From assembly GCA_017621705.1 (NCBI GenBank), contig JAGASR010000029.1:1-43592 (forward strand): a stretch of 43,592 nt of DNA. The letters are read 5' to 3'. The stretch is from Clostridia bacterium (GTDB lineage Bacteria; Bacillota; Clostridia; Oscillospirales; UBA644). Below, piece by piece: positions 16,766 to 24,272 of this stretch; the first letter of the stretch is position 1, and every line of letters starts with the position of its first letter. The notes beneath the pieces were generated by a model that saw only the letters and a list, made by a program, of their open reading frames with translations, ran no database searches and was not told the DNA's origin. Made by a program: the position numbers and the translations under genes.

Positions 16766-18175
16766 ATGAAAAAATGTATTCGTATTTTGGCGTTGACATT
16801 AGCAGTACTTTTTGTTCTTTGCTCTTGCCAGAGCGAACAGCCTGAGATTGTTCCCGATTACAATCCGAGCATGGATGGTGGCGATCTTGACGGTCTTGAA
16901 CTTGTCTGGGGCTTTTCAATGAGCCGTTATGCTGAAGGCGTTGATAATATTTTCGGATATATTCCAGGCACAATGTTTGCAGACCAGGCTCTTGAGAGAA
17001 AAAAGGCTGTTGAAGCAGACCTTAACTGTGTCATAACTATGGATAACGACTCGAGTTCTTATGTAATAGGTGACAGACTCAACGCATCTCTTGCATCCGG
17101 CTCTCGTCTTTACGACCTTGCAACCTGCGACAGCAGTATTCTTCGTGATCTTGTCAGAGGCAGTGGTTATTTTATAGGTCTTTCAAGTCTTATTGATGTT
17201 AAAAATACTGAAAAATGGGGTACTCCCAGCATGCTTCAGATGATGCTTTGGAAAGACGATCTTTACGGTGTTGTTCCTTTTGCATGGCCCGATCTTCTTT
17301 ATTCAACGACCGGTCACGTTTTTGCTGTAAACGAAACACTTGTTTCTCAGCTTGGACAGTCTGACCCCAGAGAATTTGTTGAGAATCTTACCTGGGACTG
17401 GGATAAGCTTGAAGAATTACTTGAGGCATACACTTATCAAGATGCAGGCAGAACCATCTACGGTATGCAGTGTCACGATGCATATTTTGCAATGAATATG
17501 TTCCTTTCCAACGGTGTTGCATTCTCCGCATATGAAGACGGTAATGTTGTATGCGGCGCTTATACTGATGCAGGACGAGTTGCTCTTGAACGTGCAAGAG
17601 AAATCTATAATAACACTTGTGCAGACTATATTTATCCCGACGCCAATCCCGGTGACGGTAAATACATTTCCAACGGCGACGTTGTTATGGAAGTTATGTG
17701 GCACGGCGGTCTTATCGGTTCTACGGAATCCTTGATGTATATTATGGACAACATCGGTGTTCTTCCGTTCCCCCAGGGCCCCAATGCAACCCCAGGTGTA
17801 TATGCTTCTTACTATGAACAGATCGCATATACAACCTCTATTCCTGTAAATACTGTAGACTCCCAGGCTGCTGCTCTTGTTCTTGATGCAATGTTTGAAC
17901 CGTTCGAAGGTCTTGAAACTAAAGATGATATTGCAGATTATCTTACCGAACAGGTTTTCTTCGATAAGAGAGATGCTGAAATCTTCCTTAAAACAATTGC
18001 GAATACAGAATACGGTTTCTTCTGGGAAGGCGGACGAGGCGTAATTGAATCAGCAGTAAGCGGCAATGATAATGTTTCCACTTTGCTTGAAAGCCAGGAA
18101 AGCATATACGATCAGCTTGTTGAAGATTATCTTGCAAATCATTATGCAGGCAGAGTAGCTGTTTACGGTGAATAA
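16766..18175 (+). CDS. Solute-binding-type lipoprotein, array member P8 (subfamily C)
   Basis: This 469-residue lipoprotein has lipobox LCSC with Cys at residue 21, then PEIVPDY (the only copy with Asp for Glu in this motif) and DLDGLELVWGFS. It is a close relative of P7, from which it is separated by the glycosidase gene, and shares the subfamily C region around residues 95-145. Differences from P7 are concentrated in the signal peptide and in a stretch around residues 300-330 (ANPGDGKYIS against AHTNDGSYLV). AAGAAGG lies upstream of the ATG. It is the last gene of the array; a hairpin follows its stop. The ligand is unknown. Confidence 0.85.
   Translation: MKKCIRILALTLAVLFVLCSCQSEQPEIVPDYNPSMDGGDLDGLELVWGFSMSRYAEGVDNIFGYIPGTMFADQALERKKAVEADLNCVITMDNDSSSYVIGDRLNASLASGSRLYDLATCDSSILRDLVRGSGYFIGLSSLIDVKNTEKWGTPSMLQMMLWKDDLYGVVPFAWPDLLYSTTGHVFAVNETLVSQLGQSDPREFVENLTWDWDKLEELLEAYTYQDAGRTIYGMQCHDAYFAMNMFLSNGVAFSAYEDGNVVCGAYTDAGRVALERAREIYNNTCADYIYPDANPGDGKYISNGDVVMEVMWHGGLIGSTESLMYIMDNIGVLPFPQGPNATPGVYASYYEQIAYTTSIPVNTVDSQAAALVLDAMFEPFEGLETKDDIADYLTEQVFFDKRDAEIFLKTIANTEYGFFWEGGRGVIESAVSGNDNVSTLLESQESIYDQLVEDYLANHYAGRVAVYGE
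17837..17949 (+). repeat. Direct repeat copy 2 (113 bases identical to 14876-14988)
   Basis: This is the P8 copy of the 113-base perfectly conserved block. The two copies are 2961 bases apart and bracket the glycosidase gene, so homologous recombination between them could delete or duplicate that gene together with most of one lipoprotein gene. Confidence 0.9.
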
Positions 18176-18192
18176 AATCATCGATTTAACTG

Positions 18193-18219
18193 CCAAACCG
18201 TATTAAAATTACGGTTTGG
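18193..18219 (+). terminator. Hairpin after the lipoprotein array
   Basis: A perfect 10-base stem, CCAAACCGTA (18193-18202) with TACGGTTTGG (18210-18219), has a 7-base loop and lies 17 bases after the P8 stop. The following sequence is only moderately T-rich, so termination may be partial. Its position at the boundary between the array and the housekeeping run supports a terminator role. Confidence 0.65.
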
Positions 18220-18271
18220 TAGTTTGGCTAATTAAAATATTTTATGTATGTCTTTTTTTGAAAGGATTTTA

Positions 18272-19291
18272 ATGGAAAATACTCTTAATTTAGAAAACAT
18301 AGAAATCGCAATGGCTGTTTTCGGAAGCTTTGATGCTAATGTCAAATTAATAGAAAACACCTACGGTATTTCAATAATCAACAGAGGTTCCGATATCAAA
18401 GTATCAGGTCCTGAAGAAGCTGTTAATTCAGGCTGTAAGGTTTTGCTTGCTCTTGCAGATGTTGCAAGAAGAGGAGAGCAGATTACAGAACAGCATGTTC
18501 ATTATTCAATGTCTATGGTTGAAGAAGGAAACGAACAACTTCTTAAAGATCTCGGTAGTGATAATATCTGCATAACAGCGAAAGGTCGTCCGATTAAACC
18601 GAAAACTCTCGGTCAGAAGGAATACGTCAAAGCTATTGCTGCAAATACAATCACTCTCGGTATCGGTCCTGCCGGTACGGGTAAAACGTATCTCGCAGTT
18701 GCGATGGCTGTTACTGCGTTAAGAAACAAGCAGATAAGCAGAATTATTTTAACCCGACCTGCCGTCGAAGCAGGGGAAAAACTCGGTTTTCTTCCCGGTG
18801 ACCTTCAGACAAAAGTTGACCCGTATCTTCGTCCGCTTTACGATGCTCTTTATGATATGCTCGGAACTGAAACTTTCCAGCGTTATATGGAGAAAAACGT
18901 CATCGAAATTGCTCCTCTTGCATATATGCGAGGAAGAACCCTTGATGACAGCTTTATTATCCTTGACGAGGCGCAGAATACAACCGGTGAACAGATGAAG
19001 ATGTTTCTTACCCGCCTTGGTTTTAACTCCAAAATCATAATTACGGGTGATATTACCCAGATTGACCTTCCTTCAGAAAAGAAAAGCGGTTTGAAAGAGG
19101 CGCAGCGTGTTCTTAAAAATATTGAAGACATTGCTATCTGTAATTTAACTTATAAAGACGTTGTGCGTCACCGCTTGGTTCAGCAGATCATTAAAGCATA
19201 TGAAGTTGCCGATAATCAGAGAGAGGCAAGAGAAAAGCAGAAAATTGCCAAGAAAAAATACTTTTTAAAGAAGTTGGAGCATAAACAATGA
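18272..19291 (+). CDS. phoH: PhoH-like ATPase
   Basis: This 339-residue protein belongs to the PhoH-like P-loop ATPases, thought to act in RNA metabolism and translation-linked stress; its exact biochemical role is poorly settled. The Walker A motif GPAGTGKT is at residues 132-139, and the Walker B region DEAQNTT starts near 232. The N-terminal 100 residues fit the RNA-binding-like extension of the family. The start at 18272 follows AAAGGA by five bases; the in-frame ATG at 18248 has no such site. Its stop overlaps the ybeY start by four bases, the usual arrangement in Firmicutes. Confidence 0.93.
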   Translation: MENTLNLENIEIAMAVFGSFDANVKLIENTYGISIINRGSDIKVSGPEEAVNSGCKVLLALADVARRGEQITEQHVHYSMSMVEEGNEQLLKDLGSDNICITAKGRPIKPKTLGQKEYVKAIAANTITLGIGPAGTGKTYLAVAMAVTALRNKQISRIILTRPAVEAGEKLGFLPGDLQTKVDPYLRPLYDALYDMLGTETFQRYMEKNVIEIAPLAYMRGRTLDDSFIILDEAQNTTGEQMKMFLTRLGFNSKIIITGDITQIDLPSEKKSGLKEAQRVLKNIEDIAICNLTYKDVVRHRLVQQIIKAYEVADNQREAREKQKIAKKKYFLKKLEHKQ

Positions 19292-19758
19292 ATACAAGAA
19301 CTTATATAGATAATGCTCAGGATGAACGTCCCGTTGGTCCGAAGACACTTGCGGGAATTCGCAGAACGGTTGTCAATACACTTGAATATATGGGTATTGA
19401 TTTTCCGTGCGAAGTCAGCGTTAAACTTGTTTCAAGAGAAGAAATCAAACAGCTGAACAATGATTTCAGAGGAATAGATGACCCGACAGACGTGCTCTCT
19501 TTCCCTTCAGGAGAATATGAGCCAGGGGACGAGCCTGAACTTGGACGAAATGAGAGACTTTTCCTCGGTGATATGGCTATTTGTGTTGATATTGCCTATA
19601 AGCAGGCATATCCCGGTCATACACCTCGCATGGAGATCGAACTGCTTACGGCTCATTCAGTCCTTCATCTTCTTGGACTTGATCACAGAAATAAAAAAGA
19701 AGAAAAAGATATGTTTTCAAAGCAGGAAGCTATTCTTAAAATGAGAAAAGCAGACTGA
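19288..19758 (+). CDS. ybeY: Endoribonuclease YbeY (16S rRNA maturation)
   Basis: This 156-residue metalloenzyme takes part in 16S rRNA 3'-end maturation and ribosome quality control. The zinc-binding motif HxxxHxxxxxH is present as HSVLHLLGLDH, with His123, His127 and His133. The upstream segment DPTDVLSFP is also characteristic of the family. Its start overlaps the phoH stop (ATGA), so translation is probably coupled. dgkA follows after 32 bases. Confidence 0.95.
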   Translation: MNTRTYIDNAQDERPVGPKTLAGIRRTVVNTLEYMGIDFPCEVSVKLVSREEIKQLNNDFRGIDDPTDVLSFPSGEYEPGDEPELGRNERLFLGDMAICVDIAYKQAYPGHTPRMEIELLTAHSVLHLLGLDHRNKKEEKDMFSKQEAILKMRKAD

Positions 19759-19790
19759 AATAAACGATAAATCGGGTAGGAGGGTCAGTT

Positions 19791-20282
19791 ATGGATTTTT
19801 TCAGATCGTTATTAAAAAGTTTTTATCATGCTTTCCGTGGAATATTGAAAATGATACAGACAGAAAGACATTTCCGTATTCATCTTGTTGCAATACTTTA
19901 TGTGACGATATTTGCCTTTTTTTACGGTTTGGATTCTACCCAGTGGGCAATTCTATGGTTGACATTCGGTATCGTGCCTGCATTGGAGGTTGTCAACAGT
20001 TCAATAGAAAATGCTGTTGATATTAAAACGAAAGAATTAAATCCAAATGCCCGTCTTGCAAAGGATCTCGCGGCTGCCGCTGTTCTTATTTCCGCAATTT
20101 CGGCAGTTGCAGTTGCTATTTGTCTTTTTTCTGATAAGGAAAAATTACTTATCGCTCTTAAAATTACGTTTACCCCTCCGTGGCTTATTATAATTGCAGC
20201 ATCGATATTCCCGATCATAATTTTTATTCGCGGTGGTAAAAACGATAAAAAAACAACTCAAACAAAAGGTAGAAAAAAATGA
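19791..20282 (+). CDS. dgkA: Diacylglycerol/undecaprenol kinase family protein
   Basis: This 163-residue membrane protein belongs to the small prokaryotic DgkA family, which in Gram-positives phosphorylates undecaprenol (recycling the cell wall lipid carrier) or diacylglycerol. The catalytic region appears as EVVNSSIENAVD around residues 65-76, followed by AKDLAAAAVL; the usual glycine in the latter motif (AAGAV) is replaced by alanine. Three membrane segments form the core. A further hydrophobic helix near residues 130-147 and a basic Lys-rich tail extend it beyond the roughly 120 residues usual in Firmicutes. GGAGG lies upstream of the ATG. The stop overlaps the era start by four bases. Confidence 0.9.
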   Translation: MDFFRSLLKSFYHAFRGILKMIQTERHFRIHLVAILYVTIFAFFYGLDSTQWAILWLTFGIVPALEVVNSSIENAVDIKTKELNPNARLAKDLAAAAVLISAISAVAVAICLFSDKEKLLIALKITFTPPWLIIIAASIFPIIIFIRGGKNDKKTTQTKGRKK

Positions 20283-21169
20283 AAATATCAAATATAGCAC
20301 TTTTAGGTCGTGCAAATGTAGGTAAAAGCACTCTTATGAATGCCCTTATCGGAGAAAAGGTTGCGATCGTATCCAATAAACCCCAGACAACCAGAGGCCG
20401 TATTACCGGTATATATACCGACTCCGAAAGACAGATCGTCTTTTACGATACACCGGGTCTGCACGAACCGAAATCCAAGCTCGGCGGTCATATGATCAAG
20501 GCTGCGACAGGAACGCTTGATGACGTTGATGCAGTTCTTCTTGTCGTAGAATGTCGTAAACCCGGTAAGACAGAGATTCAGCTCTGCGAAAGACTTCGTA
20601 CAATGGATATTCCGACAGTTCTTGTTATTAATAAAGTCGATCTTATCGAAAAAGATCTTATACTTAAAGTTATTTCCGATTATTCGTCAATTATGGACTT
20701 TAAAACCATTATTCCCATTTCGGCTAAAACGGGAGACGGTGTTTCTCTTGTATTTGATGAACTCAAAAAATTCGGCGAAGAAGGAGAACCTCTTTTCCCG
20801 GATGACATCGCAACAACCATGACTATGCGTGAGCTTACCTCTGAGCTTATCCGTGAAAAATTCCTTCGTAATTTGCGTGATGAGATTCCTCACGGAATTG
20901 CTGTCGAAATTGTTGATTTCAAAGAAACCGAAACCAAATACGGTGAACCTATCAGTGAAATTGCCGCAGATATAATCTGTGAAAGAAGTGCTCATAAAGC
21001 CATAATTATCGGTAAAAACGGCGAAATGCTCAAAAACTCTGTCACAGCCGCACGAACAGAACTTGAAGACATGTTCGGTCAGAAAGTGTTCTTGAAATGT
21101 TTTGTCAAAGTCAGAGAAAATTGGCGTGACGATGAAAATATGCTTAAGGATCTGGGGTTTAGCGAATGA
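20279..21169 (+). CDS. era: GTPase Era (30S ribosome assembly)
   Basis: This 296-residue GTPase binds 16S rRNA and assists small-subunit maturation. Motifs G1 GRANVGKS (10-17), G3 DTPG (57-60) and G4 NKVD (118-121) are intact. The C-terminal KH RNA-binding domain shows the GKNGEML loop, followed by the usual VKVRENWRDDE segment. Length is standard. It overlaps dgkA upstream and recO downstream by four bases each, so the set is translationally coupled. A cytidine deaminase gene, often found between dgkA and era, is absent. Confidence 0.97.
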   Translation: MKISNIALLGRANVGKSTLMNALIGEKVAIVSNKPQTTRGRITGIYTDSERQIVFYDTPGLHEPKSKLGGHMIKAATGTLDDVDAVLLVVECRKPGKTEIQLCERLRTMDIPTVLVINKVDLIEKDLILKVISDYSSIMDFKTIIPISAKTGDGVSLVFDELKKFGEEGEPLFPDDIATTMTMRELTSELIREKFLRNLRDEIPHGIAVEIVDFKETETKYGEPISEIAADIICERSAHKAIIIGKNGEMLKNSVTAARTELEDMFGQKVFLKCFVKVRENWRDDENMLKDLGFSE

Positions 21170-21927
21170 GTCGAGATCTTCTCGAATTAAACGGAATAGT
21201 TATCAAGGTTAATCCTTGCAGAGAAAACGATATTCTTCTTGATATTCTTTCCGACGAACGTGGTCGAATCTTTGTTTTTGTAAAAAATGCCGCAAAGAAA
21301 GTTAAGAATTTAACATTCGCATCTCCGTTCGCATATTCGAGATTTGAGTTGAACAGAAGCAGTAGCGGTTTGCTTGTTTATGCAGGTTCAACTCTTCATG
21401 ACTATTTCCCGGAACTGAGAACAGATGTTATTAAAATGACGGTAGGTCAATATTTTTGTGAGATAGCAACCTCTGTTCCTGAGAAAATTGACGATCCTCA
21501 GGTGTTTTTAAGCTTACTTTTGAATTCGCTTTATGTGCTGTCCGGAAGGGCAGGTCCTATTGAAACGAAGCATATAAAACTCGTTTATGAAATTGCTTTT
21601 CTTCATCTTTTCGGATTTATGCCCGATTCAAGCAGCTGTGCATCTTGCGATGCGACACCTTGCTTCTGGCACTTTGATGAAGGATTTCTCTGCGAAAAGT
21701 GTGCTTCAAGATATCCCGATCACGAGCTTTACAGAGTAAATGGTGCGATCCTTTCTTGTATCGGTCATATCTTGAATACATCCGGAGGGAAAAGATACGC
21801 ATTTAAAATGAGCGAAGATTCTTTTAGGGCACTTCAATGGTTGTCCGAAGAATATATACAATACAAGCTTGAAAGAAAATTTAAAACATTGGCAATTTAT
21901 AGAGAATTGATTTATGAAAAACCTTAA
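21166..21927 (+). CDS. recO: DNA repair protein RecO
   Basis: This 253-residue protein should load RecA with RecR during recombinational repair. An N-terminal OB fold is followed by a helical domain and a zinc site: Cys158 and Cys161, then Cys176 and Cys179, in a CASC ... CEKC arrangement. It overlaps the era stop by four bases and the mutS2 start by 14 bases. The order era-recO is standard in Firmicutes. Confidence 0.94.
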   Translation: MSRDLLELNGIVIKVNPCRENDILLDILSDERGRIFVFVKNAAKKVKNLTFASPFAYSRFELNRSSSGLLVYAGSTLHDYFPELRTDVIKMTVGQYFCEIATSVPEKIDDPQVFLSLLLNSLYVLSGRAGPIETKHIKLVYEIAFLHLFGFMPDSSSCASCDATPCFWHFDEGFLCEKCASRYPDHELYRVNGAILSCIGHILNTSGGKRYAFKMSEDSFRALQWLSEEYIQYKLERKFKTLAIYRELIYEKP

Positions 21928-24271
21928 CACATTAGAATACGATAAAATAATAGAAAAAATAAAGCAGCATGCTATCTCCGAACCTGGTAAAGCGGCATGC
22001 GATGCTTTGTTACCCTTTTCAACGTATGAAGAAGCTCAGACCGCTCTTAATGAGACTGAATCAGCCACTTTATTCCTCGCAAGATTCGGTTCCCCGAGTT
22101 TTGGCGGAATAACGGATATAACCAATTCCTGCAAACGTGCGGCCTCGGGTTCTGTACTTTCAATAAAAGAACTTCTGAATGTCGGCATGGTTCTCAAATG
22201 CGCAAGAAATATCAGCGAGTTTTTTGAAAACCGATCTGAAGGTACTCCTTTTGAGGTTTATATTCAGGAAATATATATAAACCGTTATTTCGAAGATAAA
22301 ATTACTACTGCTTTCATCAGTGAAGAAGAAGTTGCGGATACGGCAAGTTCTGCGTTGAGAGATATCCGACGCAAAAAAATGAACGCAAGATCCCGAATCA
22401 GAAGTGTTCTTGACGGTCTTATTCATTCTTCTGCTCATCAGAAATACCTTCAGGATGCTATTATTACGATTCGTAATGACAGATTTGTTCTCCCCGTAAA
22501 AGCAGAACATAAAAACGAGATCGGCGGACTAGTTCATGACGTATCAGCTTCAGGACAGACTCTTTTTATAGAACCCGTCCAGGTCGTTGCGGCAAATAAC
22601 GAGCTTTCCATTCTTGCCGCAGAAGAGGCTAAAGAGATAGAACGTATTCTTGCCGAGTTTTCCGCAGAAGCGGGGGATTTTTCCGAAGGCATAATCAAGG
22701 ACTTCGAATTAGCCAGGTTCTTCGATTTTACATTTGCAAAAGCACGTTATGCAAATGAAATAAAAGGTGTAAAACCTGTTTTAAGAACAGACGGCAGAAT
22801 GGATCTTGTAAATGCAAGACATCCTCTTATAGATAAAAATAAAGTAGTTCCCATTTCATTTTCTCTCGGAAAAGATTATGGCGCACTTATTATTACAGGT
22901 CCGAATACTGGTGGTAAAACCGTTACACTCAAAACGGCGGGACTTCTTTCACTCATGGCAAAGTCAGGTTTGTTCGTCCCTGCAAAAGAAGGTGCGAAGA
23001 TTCCGTTCTTTGATAATGTTTATGCTGATATCGGCGATGAACAGTCTATTGAACAGAGCCTTTCGACTTTCTCTTCGCATATGAGAAATATCGTCGGTAT
23101 TCTTGAACAGATAACTCCGAATTCGTTGGTATTGCTCGATGAACTCGGTTCCGGTACCGATCCTGCAGAAGGTGCGGCACTTGCTGTTGCAATAATTGAA
23201 TGTATACAACAAAAGGGTGCGAAGCTTATGTGTACAACACACTATGCAGAGCTTAAAATCTATGCACTTCAGACTCCCGGGGTTGAAAATGCTTCTTGTG
23301 AATTCGATGTCGCTACTCTTATGCCGACATACCGCCTTGTAATAGGTATACCCGGTAAATCAAACGCATTTGCAATTGCTTCCCGTCTCGGTATAAGTGA
23401 AAGTATAATTGCCGCTGCAGGTGAGAAACTCAACAATGAAACTGTAAAAGTTGAACATGTGCTTGCCGATCTTGAAACAAAACGCAAGAGTATAGAAGTT
23501 GACTCCGAACGTGCGGCAGAGCTTCGTCGAGAAGCTGAACGCAATATGCGTGAACTCGAAGAAAAACTTGCTAAAAAACAGGAAGAAGCAGAAAAAGAGA
23601 TCGCAAAGCAGAAACAAAAAGCTGCAGATCTCGTCGAACGTACAAAACGCGATACCGACTATATGCTTAGCCAGATAGATGAACTTCGTAAACAGAAAGA
23701 AAAAGAAGATTTTAAACAGCGTATTAATCAGACTAAAAAAGAGATTGAAGAAAAATCCGACGAACTTTCAAAAGTAACATCTACTGAATCCAAAAGAAAG
23801 AAAAAACCGCTTCCTCGTCCGATCAAGAAGGGCGATCACATCATTATCTTCAGTATAAATAAAGAGGGTATTGTTCTGGAAGAACCCGATAAAAAGGGTA
23901 ATGTTCTTGTTTCTTCGGGTGTCATTAAAACAAAAGTTAATATTAATGATATAGAACTTAACGAACATGTAAAAAAAGAAAAAGAACCTATGTCTGTTCT
24001 TAAACTCGAAAGAGGCAGCCGTCAGGCGAAAAACGAGATTGATATTCGCGGTATGACGGGTGATGAAGCAGACGGACTTATTGATGATCTTTTGAATAAT
24101 GCCGCTATGGCAAACCTTAATACGGTCAGCATTATTCACGGTAAGGGCACAGGTGCTTTGCGTGCGGCTGTTCATGAAAAACTCAGAAGACATCCTCTCG
24201 TATCAGAATACAGACTCGGACTTTACGGCGAAGGCGAAACGGGTGTTACGATTGTAACCATAAAATCGTAA
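21914..24271 (+). CDS. mutS2: Endonuclease MutS2 (ribosome rescue / anti-recombination ATPase)
   Basis: This 785-residue protein is a MutS2: it lacks the mismatch-recognition domain of MutS, has a MutS-type ATPase (Walker A GPNTGGKT near residue 329, followed by a DELGSGTDP segment), a long charged coiled-coil region around 515-620, a KOW-like region, and a C-terminal Smr nuclease domain (about 705-785, with DIRGMT and the HGKGTGAL motif). The family suppresses recombination and/or splits collided ribosomes. Together with the mutS at 33685 it shows that both MutS paralogues are encoded here. It ends one base before the comEC ATG. Confidence 0.96.
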   Translation: MKNLNTLEYDKIIEKIKQHAISEPGKAACDALLPFSTYEEAQTALNETESATLFLARFGSPSFGGITDITNSCKRAASGSVLSIKELLNVGMVLKCARNISEFFENRSEGTPFEVYIQEIYINRYFEDKITTAFISEEEVADTASSALRDIRRKKMNARSRIRSVLDGLIHSSAHQKYLQDAIITIRNDRFVLPVKAEHKNEIGGLVHDVSASGQTLFIEPVQVVAANNELSILAAEEAKEIERILAEFSAEAGDFSEGIIKDFELARFFDFTFAKARYANEIKGVKPVLRTDGRMDLVNARHPLIDKNKVVPISFSLGKDYGALIITGPNTGGKTVTLKTAGLLSLMAKSGLFVPAKEGAKIPFFDNVYADIGDEQSIEQSLSTFSSHMRNIVGILEQITPNSLVLLDELGSGTDPAEGAALAVAIIECIQQKGAKLMCTTHYAELKIYALQTPGVENASCEFDVATLMPTYRLVIGIPGKSNAFAIASRLGISESIIAAAGEKLNNETVKVEHVLADLETKRKSIEVDSERAAELRREAERNMRELEEKLAKKQEEAEKEIAKQKQKAADLVERTKRDTDYMLSQIDELRKQKEKEDFKQRINQTKKEIEEKSDELSKVTSTESKRKKKPLPRPIKKGDHIIIFSINKEGIVLEEPDKKGNVLVSSGVIKTKVNINDIELNEHVKKEKEPMSVLKLERGSRQAKNEIDIRGMTGDEADGLIDDLLNNAAMANLNTVSIIHGKGTGALRAAVHEKLRRHPLVSEYRLGLYGEGETGVTIVTIKS

Positions 24272-24272
24272 C

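Noticed and set aside
5190..18175. Array as a composite transposon or genomic island
   Set aside because: No transposase, integrase, tRNA, terminal inverted repeats or target-site duplications are seen, and base composition looks like the neighbours.
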